From contig NZ_NQWI01000044.1 in the NCBI RefSeq assembly GCF_002532535.1, positions 1 to 39,867 on the forward strand: 39,867 nucleotides of DNA, written 5' to 3'. Source of the stretch: Candidatus Viridilinea mediisalina. GTDB lineage: Bacteria; Chloroflexota; Chloroflexia; Chloroflexales; Chloroflexaceae. Numbering within the stretch: position 1 is the first letter of the stretch; each line of letters begins with the position of its first letter. The notes beneath the pieces were generated by a model that was not told the origin of the DNA, ran no database searches, and saw nothing but the letters and a program-made list of their open reading frames with translations. Shown piece by piece: positions 14,351 to 22,913 of the stretch. A program made the position numbers and the translations under genes.

Positions 14351-15115
14351 ATGCAGCCGATCATGGTTGGCGCAAACATCGTCAAATCCTTTGGCGCGGG
14401 CACCGAGCGGCGCAATGTACTCGACGGCGTCTCGGTGAGGATCAACGCAGGCGAATTCGTGGCGATCATGGGGCCATCAGGTTCAGGTAAATCAACCTTG
14501 CTGTTTGCCTTGAGCGGCATGGATAGCATTGACAGCGGCAGCATCATGTTTGATGGCGTAGATCTCGCGCGGCTGAGCGACAACGAACTGGCCGATCTCC
14601 GTCGGCGCAAGATGGGCTTTGTCTTCCAGCAGCCGACGTTGCTACGCAACCTGAATGTACTCGACAACATCATGCTGCCCTCTATGCGCGATAACCGGAA
14701 AAACGTCGCGCAGATCCGGGCCAAAGCCAAGGCTTTGATGCAACAGACCGCGATTGAGGAGCTGGAAACGCGTGAGATTACCCAGGCTTCAGGCGGGCAA
14801 CTACAGCGGGTGGGCATCTGCCGTGCGCTGATGAGTGACCCACAGATGATCTTCGGTGATGAGCCAACCGGTGCCTTGAACTCAAGCTCGGCCAACGAGA
14901 TCATGGCCCTGCTGGCGGACATCCATCGCACCGGCACGAGCATCCTGCTGGTCACCCACGACGTTAGTGTGGCCGCACAAACCGAACGGGTGCTGTTCAT
15001 CTTCGATGGCCAGATCGCTGGCGAGTACCGGCCAGGCCCCTACGATGCAGCGCGTGACGACCTGAAAACCCGTGCCGAGGCTCTCACGGTATGGCTGGCC
15101 ACCATGCAATTCTGA
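14351..15115 (+). CDS. ABC transporter ATPase, LolD/MacB-like
   Basis: A 254-residue nucleotide-binding subunit. ATG 14351 is preceded by GGAGGA (14341-14346). An in-frame extension up to 14249 reads through dispersed repeat sequence (CAATCCAAAATCTGCAATCTG) and was rejected. Visible motifs are Walker A GPSGSGKST, the Q-loop in FVFQQPTLL, the signature ASGGQLQRVGICRAL, Walker B MIFGDEPTGALNS with the catalytic Glu, and the H-loop VTHDVS. The GDEPTGALNS form is typical of the MacB/LolD/FtsE-like class that pairs with FtsX-type permeases, here 11819-14137. Together they would form a mechanotransmission-type exporter. No regulator or accessory adaptor is seen next to the pair. Confidence 0.92.
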   Translation: MQPIMVGANIVKSFGAGTERRNVLDGVSVRINAGEFVAIMGPSGSGKSTLLFALSGMDSIDSGSIMFDGVDLARLSDNELADLRRRKMGFVFQQPTLLRNLNVLDNIMLPSMRDNRKNVAQIRAKAKALMQQTAIEELETREITQASGGQLQRVGICRALMSDPQMIFGDEPTGALNSSSANEIMALLADIHRTGTSILLVTHDVSVAAQTERVLFIFDGQIAGEYRPGPYDAARDDLKTRAEALTVWLATMQF

Positions 15116-15141
15116 GCTTATTCGGAGGCCTCCGAATAAGC
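15116..15141. terminator. 26-bp perfect palindrome after the ATPase stop
   Basis: A perfect 26-bp inverted repeat (GCTTATTCGGAGG joined to its own complement) begins one base after the ATPase TGA. It could terminate transcription or block readthrough, but no T-run follows, so an operator or mRNA-stability role is also possible. Confidence 0.55.
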
Positions 15142-15233
15142 GTCGTAAGCCACAGGGATTGCCAACGGTTTCGCCATTGGTGCGCAAACTCAGTCGCGTG
15201 TGAGGGCTGGGATTAGCCCTGAGCCTGACCGGT

Positions 15234-15872
15234 CTATGCGGGCTTCCGAACCCCGCATGCGTGCTGCTGTTTGATGAAACCTTCAACAACCACGTCATGC
15301 CGCAGTGCAACAAGCGCAATGAAGTGCTCTTGGGCCAGTAGGCGCTGCATATAGGCTTGACTTGGCCGTTGTCCACTGTAGGTCTCTACGTTGCCATAGA
15401 CTACTGGTGTTGGCTTTGCCCTATCTGCCGCAACAGACGGTAACTCACCCTGATGCTGTGGTAGGTAGATCCGAAACGTGGTGCCCCTGCCCGGTTCGCT
15501 ATAGGCATGCACGAAGCCGTGGTTCTGCCTGACCACGCCGTACACCGTGGCCAACCCCAAGCCCGTGCCCCTACCCTGTGCCTTCGTGGTGAAGAATGGC
15601 TCAAAAGCGTACTTGAGGGTCTCTTCGTCCATGCCGTGGCCGTTATCGCTCACTGCCAAGAGGACATAAGCACCAGGCGTAACCTCGGCATGATGGGCGC
15701 AATATGCCTCGTCAAAGATCGCCATATCTGTCTCAATCGTCACCCGCCCCACGTCCGCAATAGCATCGCGGGCGTTGACACAGAGATTGGCCAGAATCTG
15801 GTCGATCTGGGAGGGGGCCATATCCTTTTGCCAACTCACGCGCAGGTTTTCACGCCGCAGTTCAAGCGTCAT
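15234..15872 (-). pseudogene. Histidine-kinase HATPase fragment
   Basis: The frame contains a clean GHKL ATPase domain: N box (ILANLCVNARDAIA), G1 (SDNGHGMD), F box (FEPFFTTK) and G2 ([15 protein letters not shown]), ending GTTFRIYLP. Such domains normally follow a HisKA dimerisation domain with a phosphorylated His and, in this subfamily, often precede a receiver domain. Here the HisKA part and all sensor domains are missing, and the roughly 70 residues after the ATPase domain match nothing I recognise. The upstream DNA (15873-16100) has no kinase remnant. I read this as a 5'-deleted relic on the minus strand; a short stand-alone ATPase protein is less likely. Confidence 0.7.
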
Positions 15873-15962
15873 TGGAAGCTTTCCTTCGCTTGTGCTACCT
15901 TATACCTCCATAGATATTATCATAATCTGCTGGTAGGTAATCTGTCAGCAACCCAAAAACCA

Positions 15963-16003
15963 CGCGGTGTAGGGGCACGGCGACGCCGTGCCCCTACACC
16001 GCG
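15963..16003. repeat. GTAGGGGCACGGC hairpin repeat
   Basis: A perfect 19-bp stem (CGCGGTGTAGGGGCACGGC) with a 3-nt loop (GAC). GTAGGGGC..GCCCCTAC palindromes of this kind are dispersed in many cyanobacterial and Chloroflexota genomes (family knowledge). It lies in the gap between the kinase relic and the rhomboid gene. Confidence 0.8.
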
Positions 16004-16242
16004 TTCCTTTTGCGCTATTGCCCATCCACTCTTGCGATCACCCTAGTTAACACTCAATCCTTTGGCTGAGCTTGAATTCATCCGGTAGTCCGGTTTGATC
16101 TGCAGCATTACTTAATAGAATGAAGAGGGCACGCGGGAACGAGGTTCCCACGCATCCTCCCAGCATCCAGCGGGATGTAGGGTGGCAGTTCAACTTCAAC
16201 CAACATGTCAGGCTGACGTTGGTGCAACAACAGGAGCAGAGC

Positions 16243-16848
16243 ATGAAAGCCTATACCTTCAACCTACGAGAAGATATGCGAACACACACAGTGACGTATA
16301 CCATTGTTTTGATAAACATCATTGTATTTACTGTGTTGAATTTATTTCCAGAAACACGTAACGTATTGTTGCTCGATCCGCACCGGGTGATGGAAGCGCC
16401 TTGGACAGTGATCAGCGTCTTTTTTTCACATGAAATGCTGATTCACATTGTGCTTAATATGGGGGTGCTCTTGCCATTCGGCAGAAGGCTTGAACGGATT
16501 GTCGGAGGCGGCAAGTTGCTCAGCGTATATGGACTGTGCGGCTTCCTCGGAAGCCTGACGATCATTCCGTTTGCCGATGTTATCCAGTGGATTGGGCCGG
16601 TCGTTGGCGCATCAGCAGCCGTCTATGGAGTGGTTGCCGCATTGAGCGCCATCGAACCCGACAAGATCATCATGAAGGGTGCCATCAAGCATTGGGCGCT
16701 GGCTCTGTTTATTGGCAACGCCTTGCTCCTCATGATCGATCCAACCGCCATGATCGGGGGGCCTGCCCACGCCATCGGGCTGATTGCAGGGTATTTCCTC
16801 GGACAATGGCTGAAGCCACAGACGTTCATTCAGCGCGAGATAGCATAG
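16243..16848 (+). CDS. Rhomboid-family intramembrane serine protease
   Basis: A 202-residue, roughly six-TM protein. ATG 16243 has AGGAG (16232-16236) 6 nt upstream; an earlier in-frame start at 16120 would translate repeat-like DNA. The rhomboid core is visible: HEMLIHIVLNMGVLLPFGRR supplies the L1/TM2 His and Asn pair, GASAAVYGVVAAL is the GxSxx(Y/F)G active-site serine segment, and GGPAHAIGLIAGYFLGQWL supplies the catalytic His of the last TM helix. It would cleave TM segments of membrane proteins, but the substrate is not indicated by the neighbours. Its AT-richer 5' part (16250-16380) differs somewhat from the surrounding DNA. Confidence 0.9.
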   Translation: MKAYTFNLREDMRTHTVTYTIVLINIIVFTVLNLFPETRNVLLLDPHRVMEAPWTVISVFFSHEMLIHIVLNMGVLLPFGRRLERIVGGGKLLSVYGLCGFLGSLTIIPFADVIQWIGPVVGASAAVYGVVAALSAIEPDKIIMKGAIKHWALALFIGNALLLMIDPTAMIGGPAHAIGLIAGYFLGQWLKPQTFIQREIA

Positions 16849-17007
16849 GCGCGACCAATTCCACAGACACAACCCAAGCAGCCTAAAGCGTTGTACGATA
16901 GAGCATGCGGAGCAAGAGCCAAGAAAGGACTCCCTAGTATGCAAGCCGTTTGGGATGGGGGCGTAGCCCCAAAGCGGGTTTCAGGGCGACAGCCCTAAAC
17001 GTCATGC

Positions 17008-17060
17008 GAAAGGGGCAAGCCCTCACAGGTCTACTAGACCTGTGAGGGCTTGCCCCTTTC
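17008..17060. repeat. 53-bp near-perfect hairpin
   Basis: A 25-bp perfect stem (GAAAGGGGCAAGCCCTCACA continuing to GGTCT) with a 3-nt loop at 17033-17035. It sits at the 3' end of a short minus-strand gene fragment (17067-17201) and overlaps the spurious upstream start of the WD40 frame. Smaller hairpins (GGGGCGTAGCCCC, AGGGCGACAGCCCT) lie just before it, at 16957-16996. Confidence 0.85.
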
Positions 17061-17066
17061 CTACCT

Positions 17067-17201
17067 CTATGAAGAGAGCGGAGACCTCACGCTCACAATC
17101 TCCTCAATATGTTGCGGCTGGACAAGGTTTTGCTGGACGAGCAGTTGCCCCACCAGCACCGCTTGGCCCTGGGTACGCAACCAGGCTTGGAGTTGTAGCA
17201 T
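17067..17201 (-). pseudogene. 44-codon minus-strand gene fragment
   Basis: The minus strand from 17201 to the TAG at 17067-17069 reads as a well-formed protein end. It is amphipathic and contains GQAVLVGQLLVQQNLVQPQH, a pattern like the (I)GQLLV..G.I...Q.EEAL helical pair at the N terminus of GspE/PilB-type ATPases. It has an ATG at 17201 but no ribosome-binding site, and its DNA is antisense to the nominal N-terminus of the WD40 frame. It is probably a remnant joined head-on to the truncated WD40 gene. Confidence 0.4.
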
Positions 17202-17203
17202 GC

Positions 17204-18508
17204 CCGCGAGGTGGCGGGTTTGATGCCACCATTCAGCTCTGGCGCATCCCCGATTGCACCATCGTCGCCACCCTCGAGGGCCATCGCGGGGCCGTGCGGG
17301 CGCTCGCCTTTAGCCCCAACGGGAGCTATCTGGCCAGTGGCGGCGAAGACCAAGCGATTCGCCTGTGGCGCAGCAGCGACTACCAGCCCCACGCGATGTT
17401 GCGCGAGCCGGAGAATCGGGTGCGCTCGTTGACCTTTAGCCCCGACGGTGGCATGTTGGCTAGCGGCAGCCACGACCAGAACGTGCGCCTCTGGTCACTG
17501 GCCGACGGCCAGTGCCACAGCCTCTTCCAGGGCCACATCAACCAACTGCGCTGCATGGCGCTCAGCCCCGACGGCCAGACGCTCGCGGTGGGGGTGGCCG
17601 AGACGATCTACCTGCTCGATCCGCAGAGTGGTGCGCTGCGCCACAGTTTGCGTGGCCACCAGGAGTGGATCCAGGCGCTCGCCTTTAGCCCTGACGGCAC
17701 GCTGCTGGCCAGTGGCAGCGACGACGAGACGATCCGCCTCTGGCATTTGCCCGCTGGCACGCCCCAAGCCATCCTGCGCGGCCATCACGGCTGGGTGCAG
17801 GCGGTCGCCTTCAGCCCCGAAGGGCAGCAACTCTTCAGCAGCAGCGCCGACTGGAGCGTGCGCTGTTGGGATGTGGCGAGCGGTGCGTGCCTGCAGACCA
17901 TCACCAGCCACCGCCACCACGTCTGGACGCTCGCCGTCAGCCCGGACGGGCGTTGGCTGGCGAGTGGCGGGGCCGACGGCGAGATCCAGCTTTGGGATCG
18001 TGGAGCGGGCCGCGTTGCCAGCGTGCTTGCGGGGCAGCACGGCGCCATCTGGTCGCTGGCCTTCAGCCCCGACGCGACGCAGTTGGTGAGCAGCGGGCAG
18101 GATGGCGTCATTCAACTTTGGGATGTGCAGCAAGGGAAGTGTCGCAGCCAACTCAGCGGCCACGCGCAGCGCGTCGTCGCCATCGCCCTCAGCCCCGACG
18201 GCGCAACCCTGATCAGCGGCAGCGACGACCGCACCGTGCGCCTCTGGGATCTCACCAGCGGCACATGTCGCCACACCATGCACGGCCACAGCCGGGCGGT
18301 CGTCGCCGTCGCCTTCAGCCGCGACGGGAGCGAAGCGAGCAGCGGCAGCGAAGATGGCAGCGTGCGCGTCTGGGCGGTGGCCACGGGCCACAACCTACGC
18401 AGCATGCCGATGCCGCGCCCCTACGACGGCCTGAAGCTGCAAGGAGTGCGCGGCCTCACAGCCGCCGAGCGCCAGGGATTAGTGGCCTTGGGCGCCGAGG
18501 TGGGGTAG
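17204..18508 (+). pseudogene. 5'-truncated WD40 beta-propeller gene (STAND remnant)
   Basis: The frame encodes one partial and nine full WD40 repeats of about 42 residues (pattern V..(L/V)AFSPDG..LASGS.D..(I/V)RLWD), enough for a propeller and part of a second. The end, RPYDGLKLQGVRGLTAAERQ and a short tail, is a signature I associate with Chloroflexota/Cyanobacteria NB-ARC-WD40 proteins. The open frame extends back to 17042, but that part lies over a hairpin and an antisense gene fragment and has no WD40 or NTPase character. Near 17207-17213, GCGAGGTGGCGGG looks like a WD40 blade start (GCGAGTGGCGGG, 'ASGG') with one extra G. I therefore read this as the C-terminal half of a larger regulator that lost its HTH/NB-ARC part by rearrangement. 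Expression of the stump from 17042 cannot be excluded. Confidence 0.7.
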
Positions 18509-18510
18509 AA

Positions 18511-18617
18511 TAACACCAATTGCCGTTGAATATGCCGCATGGCAAATTACGTCAGACTGCATTGCAATAAGATATACCCTGCTTGTCACTCGTCACTCAC
18601 CACTCGTCACTGGTATA
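18511..18617. repeat. TAACACCAATTGC-end element
   Basis: It begins TAACACCAATTGCCGTTGAA two bases after the WD40 stop and ends ACTGGTATA, eight bases before the next start codon. The left part matches the 10962 element (TAATACCAATTGC.GTTGAAT). The right part carries a CTCGTCACT heptamer-like tandem. It fills the whole intergenic space. Confidence 0.65.
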
Positions 18618-18624
18618 ACTGACC

Positions 18625-19170
18625 ATGCAGACACTTCTCCCGCCACCACCCCCACCAGATGAGGCGCTAGCGGAGGTGTTCCAGTACACCCCGAAGGATC
18701 TACGTGCCAACCAGCGCGGCAGCATCTCCGAGCGGCAGCAGGAGCGCATGCGGGCGCGCCACGCCGATTCGGTGGGGCTGACGAAGGGCTTCTTTACCTT
18801 TGTAGCCGTTATTGGCGTAGTGGGCAGTGGCCTAGCGGCGCTCAACGAAGGGATTCCCCTCTGGCAGATGTGGCTGGCGGTGCTAATTGGTCTGCTCTGC
18901 TGGAGTGGCTTGGCGTGGATCATCCTAGCCTACAGCCACCGCCGCATGGAGCAGACGATTGCAGCGGGTGAAGTAGCTCAGATCAGCGGCACCCTGCATC
19001 TCAAGCGCGAAGGTCACAAACCAACCCTCCACTACTTCTGCGTCGGGGGGCGCTGCTTCAGCATTGATGCCAACGACCACTACAAATTGGAGCGGAGCAG
19101 GGTGGGTGGGCAGCGCGCCACTGTCTACTACACGGCGCGCTGGGAGTGGGTGCTGGCGGTAGAGTTGTAG
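18625..19170 (+). CDS. Two-TM membrane protein of unknown function
   Basis: A 181-residue protein from ATG 18625. The N terminus is Pro-rich (PPPPPPDEALAEVFQYTPKD), followed by a charged, probably helical stretch (RQQERMRARHADS). Two TM helices follow at about 51-71 (GFFTFVAVIGVVGSGLAAL) and 79-104 (MWLAVLIGLLCWSGLAWIILAY). The C-terminal ~75 residues form a soluble, probably beta-rich domain (GTLHLKREGHKPTLHYFCVG, CFSIDANDHYKLE, RATVYYTARWEWVLAVEL). This hairpin-in-membrane plus small cytoplasmic beta domain recalls uncharacterised bacterial DUFs, but I cannot name one. The ribosome-binding site is weak because a repeat ends 8 nt before the start. Confidence 0.7.
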   Translation: MQTLLPPPPPPDEALAEVFQYTPKDLRANQRGSISERQQERMRARHADSVGLTKGFFTFVAVIGVVGSGLAALNEGIPLWQMWLAVLIGLLCWSGLAWIILAYSHRRMEQTIAAGEVAQISGTLHLKREGHKPTLHYFCVGGRCFSIDANDHYKLERSRVGGQRATVYYTARWEWVLAVEL

Positions 19171-19190
19171 CGAGCGTGGGAGGGGTTCGG

Positions 19191-19207
19191 GGAGGGCGAA
19201 GCCCTCC
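19191..19207 (+). terminator. GGAGGGC-GAA-GCCCTCC hairpin
   Basis: A perfect 7-bp GC stem with a GAA loop, 20 nt after the stop at 19170, followed by CTTTC. It is a plausible but weak intrinsic terminator separating the two-TM gene from the Uma2 gene. Confidence 0.5.
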
Positions 19208-19302
19208 CTTTCAGATATAGAGGTTTTTGGCTCTCTAGGATTTCCCGTGGGAGCCACATTATCTGCAAGACTCGATCACCAGCGAATATGTAAGGAACTG
19301 CA

Positions 19303-19911
19303 ATGACAGTACAGCCACAACGCTTCATGACCGAGGCTGAGTATCTTGCGTTTGAACAGGCAAGTACCCACAAGCATGAATACTATCAAGGTGAAATTTA
19401 TGCCATGACTGGCGGCACCGAGGCGCATAATTTATTGGCTGGCAACACCCATGCTGCATTGCATGCCCAACTCCGCCGCCGTGAGTGTCGCGTCTACAAT
19501 AGTGATCAACGCCTGAAAATCATGGCAACCGGGCTCTATACCTATCCTGATGTCACGGTTGTCTGTGGGCAACCCCAATTTCTTGAGGCTTCACGCCTGA
19601 ACCTGATCAATCCAACGGTGATTGTCGAGGTCTTATCACCATCCACTGAGCGCTATGATCGCGGGATGAAGTTTCGTCACTACCGCACGATTCCAGCGCT
19701 GCATGACTATCTCCTGATCGCGCAGGAGGAGCCTCGGATTGAACACTATATGCGTCAAGATGGCGATCTATGGCTACTCCGCGAGGCGATAGGTTTAACG
19801 GCGCAGCTTGAGCTTGGCTCGATCAATTGCCTACTTGTTCTTGCAGATGTGTACGAGAAGGTTGATCTCAAGCTTGATGATCTAGGGATTGGCCACGAGC
19901 CAGCCGAATAA
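19303..19911 (+). CDS. Uma2-family (DUF820) putative restriction-like endonuclease
   Basis: A 202-residue protein from ATG 19303, with AAGGA (19292-19296) 6 nt upstream. It has the Uma2 layout: N-terminal MTEAEYLAFEQ, an amphipathic strand with KHEYYQGEIYAM, then YPDVTVVC and NPTVIVEVLSPSTERYDRG, which give the PD and E-x-V positions of a PD-(D/E)xK-like core, and the helix KFRHYRTIPALHDYLLI. Uma2 proteins occur in large paralogous sets in Cyanobacteria and Chloroflexota; their cellular role is unsettled. The gene is AT-richer than its neighbours and stands alone between repeat-rich spacers. Confidence 0.88.
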   Translation: MTVQPQRFMTEAEYLAFEQASTHKHEYYQGEIYAMTGGTEAHNLLAGNTHAALHAQLRRRECRVYNSDQRLKIMATGLYTYPDVTVVCGQPQFLEASRLNLINPTVIVEVLSPSTERYDRGMKFRHYRTIPALHDYLLIAQEEPRIEHYMRQDGDLWLLREAIGLTAQLELGSINCLLVLADVYEKVDLKLDDLGIGHEPAE

Positions 19912-19942
19912 AATAGAGTTGTTAGGGAGGGCTTCAGGCTAC

Positions 19943-20293
19943 TTTACCGTTTGCGCCTAATAGACTGTCTGAAAAGTCTATGAACTGGCGTTGGAGTGCC
20001 GGCTTCAGCCGGCTAAGGGAAGCGGATATTTTTGATTGCCCCGTTGCTTGGCCACCCTGAGCAAAGGTTCGTAGGAACATTCCTGTTTGCGCCGTAGGTA
20101 GTGCCGACTTTAGTCGGCTCCCATCGCTGCCCAAGACCTCAGCCGACTAAAGTCGGCACTACGATGCCTGCGCCCCATGTCCTATTCAGCATGACAAGTT
20201 GCTGGGATACGTAACAATTTCTGCTTCCCTTAGTCGGCTGAGCTCGCCGACAACCCCCGGATGCCGACTAACGTCGGCACTTCAACGGTAAAG
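19943..20293. repeat. Outer MITE (CTTTACCGTT/AACGGTAAAG ends) split by an inner element
   Basis: The left end CTTTACCGTTTGCGCC is followed by a fragment of the AGAGGCTGTCTG family (19962-20013) and the insertion at 20014-20232. The right half CGCCGACAACCCCCGGATGC ... CAACGGTAAAG follows. An uninterrupted relative (ACCGTTTGCGCC...CAACGGT) is present at 36724-36813, which supports nesting. Confidence 0.7.
20014..20232. repeat. Inner TAAGGGAAGC element, copy A
   Basis: 219 bp with ends TAAGGGAAGC and GCTTCCCTTA. The interior contains TGCCGACTTTAGTCGGC hairpins and is nearly the reverse complement of 23288-23504. TA at each junction suggests a TA target duplication. Confidence 0.8.
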
Positions 20294-20310
20294 AGGCATA
20301 TGGGCGTAGC

Positions 20311-20450
20311 CTCCCCGCTCCCCGCTCCCCGCTCCCCGCTCCCCGCTCCCCGCCTCACGCCTCACGCCTCACGCTCCCCGCCCCCCGCCCCCCGCTCCCC
20401 GCCCCCCGCCTCACGCCTCACGCCTCACGCCTCACGCCTCACGCCTCACG
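20311..20450. repeat. Heptamer array (CTCCCCG / CCTCACG)
   Basis: 140 bp, about 20 contiguous 7-bp units: CTCCCCG copies, then mixed CCTCACG and CCCCCCG copies. The array overlaps the end of the minus-strand NB-ARC gene and supplies its last codons and TGA stop (20439-20441). Confidence 0.9.
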
Positions 20451-22913
20451 CTCCACTGCTACGATCAGTTCGCGCGCCTGTGTACTCAGGGGGTGCTGCG
20501 GCCCATACGCGGCACGTAGGAACTGATCGAGCAGGCGTAGTTCGCTCAGTGCGGCTGCACGTTCGCCCAGTAGTATGAGGGTGCGTACAGCGGTGAGACG
20601 CGCTAGTAGGGTGGTTGGGTGGCGTTCGCCTAGGAGATCGGTGAGGCTAACGACGGCTTGGCGCTGTTCCTCACGGGCAGCGTCGAGTGCCCCCAGGCCC
20701 GCGAGGGCGGCCCCTAGGTTGATCTTGGCCGTGGCTACCCGTGGGTCGTTGGGGCCGAAGATGGCGCTCGCGGCAACGATCAGTGGGCGTAGTTGCTCTG
20801 CTGCTTCGCTGTGCAGGTGCAGTTTGATCAGCAGTAGGGCGAGGTTGTTGCGCGCTGCGAGGGTGGTGTTGTGTTCGGGGCCACCGCCAGCCAGCGCAAT
20901 GGCCAGCGCCTGCTCGTAGTGGTAGCGCGAGGCCGCGTAGTCGCCCTCTTCGCGCAGCAGTTCGCCCAGGTTGTTGTGGCTCTCGGCGAGGGCCATGTCG
21001 CCCGGCGGCAGGATGCGCTGACGCATGGCGAGGGCTTGTTCGTAGAGCGGACGGGCTGCGCGGTTGTCGCCAAGCAGTCGTTGCCATTCGGCAAGATTGG
21101 CGATCACTTCGGCCCCCAGGGGGGTTTCGAGCGCCCCTGGGGCCGCCAGGGCGTCGTAGGCCCGCTGGGCGTAGGCGCGGCTGCTCTGGAGGTCGCCAGC
21201 CAATTCAAAGAGGAAGGGCATGCTGTTCAGTAGCTCAGGGACGGGCGCGTGGGCACTCGCGTCGAGACGGGCCATGTGGGGTAGGAGCAGCGGCACTTCG
21301 GCGGGCTGCTGGCCTAAGTAGGCCGCTTCGCTGCGGGCGATCAGCGCGGTAGCAAGGCTGCTCCGCTGCGGCATGGCGCTCACCGTTGCCCGTGCAGCGT
21401 CGCTCACCAGCCGGTGGACGCGCAGCAGCCCCGTGTCGCTACGGAGCAACCCGAGGTCGCGTAGGCGACGCACGGCCAGCCGCCCCGCCCCTGCGCTGCT
21501 GCTGCTGGCGGCAGCGAGCAATTCGCCATCGAAGGGCTCGCCGGGGGCCAGCCAACCAACCACGCCCAGCATGGTTCGCGCCAGCGCATCGCCCGGCGTC
21601 TGCGGGTCGAGCTGCTCAATACTCAGGGCAAAGGTACGCCCCAGGTGCTGTTCGTGGCGGGTGAGCGAGGGCGCAGCCTCGGCACCCTGCAGGGCGCTAT
21701 GCTCCAGCGGCCCTTGGGCCTGCAACTCGCGCAGAAAATTGGCCGGATCGCCCACGTGCCGGTCGTCTTGATAGGTCTCCAAGTAGCTTCCGGCCAGGTG
21801 CAGCGCCAACGGCAGCCCGGCCAACTCAGTGGCAATCGCGGCAAGGCGTGGGTCGTTGGCGGGCAGATCGGGGCGGTAGCGCTGCAAGAGCGCACGGGCA
21901 GCAACGGGTTCCAATTCGTGCAGCGCCAACTCGCTCACCCCAAGGCTACGGGGCCAACGGGCCCGCCGACTCGTCAACACCACGCGGCAGCCGCCGCTAC
22001 TAGGCCGCCAGCGCAGCAGCGTCTCATCATCCTCACAATTATCGAGGATCAAGAGGCGCGGCGTTGGTTCCTGCCACGCCTGCAAGACCAACGCCACCCG
22101 CTCGTCCAATGGCAACTCGCGCCAATTGGACGCCTGCACCAAACCCGTCGCACCACACGCAGCCACCTCGCGCTCGCAGGCATGCGGGTCGGCACAACTG
22201 ATCCAGAAGACACCGCCCGCAAAGAACTGGCCATAGCGATGGGCCAACTCCGCAGCAAGGCTCGTCTTACCCACCCCACCAATGCCAGTGATCGCCAGCG
22301 CCTCACCCACCTCCTGCTCACGCAGATGGCGCACCACCTGCTGCAACTCCTGGTCGCGTCCGCCAAAGAGTCGCGCCGGTGCAAGGGGCATGCGGTGGGG
22401 CACCGGCAGATTTGTGGGCGACGGTGGCGGGCGCGTAGGATCGAGCAGCAACGGCGCAGCAGTAGGTGCTGGCGCGGTGCTTGCGCCACGGCGTACTAAA
22501 TCATCAATGGCAGCCAGCAGCGTCAACGCATCGGGCTGCGGCGCAGCAGCGGGCAACTCAAGCGCGAGATGCTGCTGCAAGGCAGCACGCCACGCCTCCG
22601 GCGCAAACAGTTCGCGCTGCAACACCTCAGGGTAGCGGTCGAGCGGCAGGCGCGTATAGATAAAGAAATTCACCGCCTCAGCAGGCGTCGCCCGTGCAGC
22701 AGCGGGCAAGCCCAACGTAAGCGCCTGCACCACACGCAGCGCCGCCTCAGGATCGTTACTGAGCGCCCGGCCCAGATCCAGATAGGCGCGATAGAACTCA
22801 TCGTAGCTCCCAAACCCAGCCCGCGCCGCCAGCGCCTGCTTCTGCAAACCCGCCCGCAGCGCCCATGTATTGATCAGTTCGCGTACCGCCTGCTTGGTGG
22901 CTATCTCGTCCAT
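20439..22913 (-). CDS. NB-ARC/TPR STAND regulator
   Basis: An 824-residue STAND NTPase. Residues 1-75 are helical with a possible degenerate HTH (QKQALAARAGFGSYDEFYRA). A region to about 180, Pro/Ala-rich at its end, leads to the NTPase. P-loop GIGGVGKTS is at about 208-216, Walker B RLLILDNCED near 290, the sensor-like CRVVLTSRR near 312 and the GLPLAL motif near 373. A winged-helix-like segment follows, then TPR repeats from about 590 to 810 (e.g. ALAESHNNLGELLREEGDYA, TLAARNNLALLLIKLHLHSE). STAND proteins are ligand-sensing switches that oligomerise; no separate effector domain is visible, so the N-terminal segment is the candidate output or recruitment module. The TGA stop lies inside a heptamer array. 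The gene is enclosed by inverted copies of a ~218-bp element (20014-20232 and 23288-23504). Confidence 0.9.
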   Translation of the reverse strand: MDEIATKQAVRELINTWALRAGLQKQALAARAGFGSYDEFYRAYLDLGRALSNDPEAALRVVQALTLGLPAAARATPAEAVNFFIYTRLPLDRYPEVLQRELFAPEAWRAALQQHLALELPAAAPQPDALTLLAAIDDLVRRGASTAPAPTAAPLLLDPTRPPPSPTNLPVPHRMPLAPARLFGGRDQELQQVVRHLREQEVGEALAITGIGGVGKTSLAAELAHRYGQFFAGGVFWISCADPHACEREVAACGATGLVQASNWRELPLDERVALVLQAWQEPTPRLLILDNCEDDETLLRWRPSSGGCRVVLTSRRARWPRSLGVSELALHELEPVAARALLQRYRPDLPANDPRLAAIATELAGLPLALHLAGSYLETYQDDRHVGDPANFLRELQAQGPLEHSALQGAEAAPSLTRHEQHLGRTFALSIEQLDPQTPGDALARTMLGVVGWLAPGEPFDGELLAAASSSSAGAGRLAVRRLRDLGLLRSDTGLLRVHRLVSDAARATVSAMPQRSSLATALIARSEAAYLGQQPAEVPLLLPHMARLDASAHAPVPELLNSMPFLFELAGDLQSSRAYAQRAYDALAAPGALETPLGAEVIANLAEWQRLLGDNRAARPLYEQALAMRQRILPPGDMALAESHNNLGELLREEGDYAASRYHYEQALAIALAGGGPEHNTTLAARNNLALLLIKLHLHSEAAEQLRPLIVAASAIFGPNDPRVATAKINLGAALAGLGALDAAREEQRQAVVSLTDLLGERHPTTLLARLTAVRTLILLGERAAALSELRLLDQFLRAAYGPQHPLSTQARELIVAVEREA

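Noticed and set aside
17042-17203. N-terminal 54 residues of the WD40 frame
   Set aside because: They overlap a 53-bp hairpin and an antisense gene fragment and do not resemble any WD40 blade or signal peptide.
20311-20450. CRISPR-like array
   Set aside because: Units are contiguous 7-mers with no spacers; no cas genes occur in the window. The same applies to 29222-29252 and 39785-39867.
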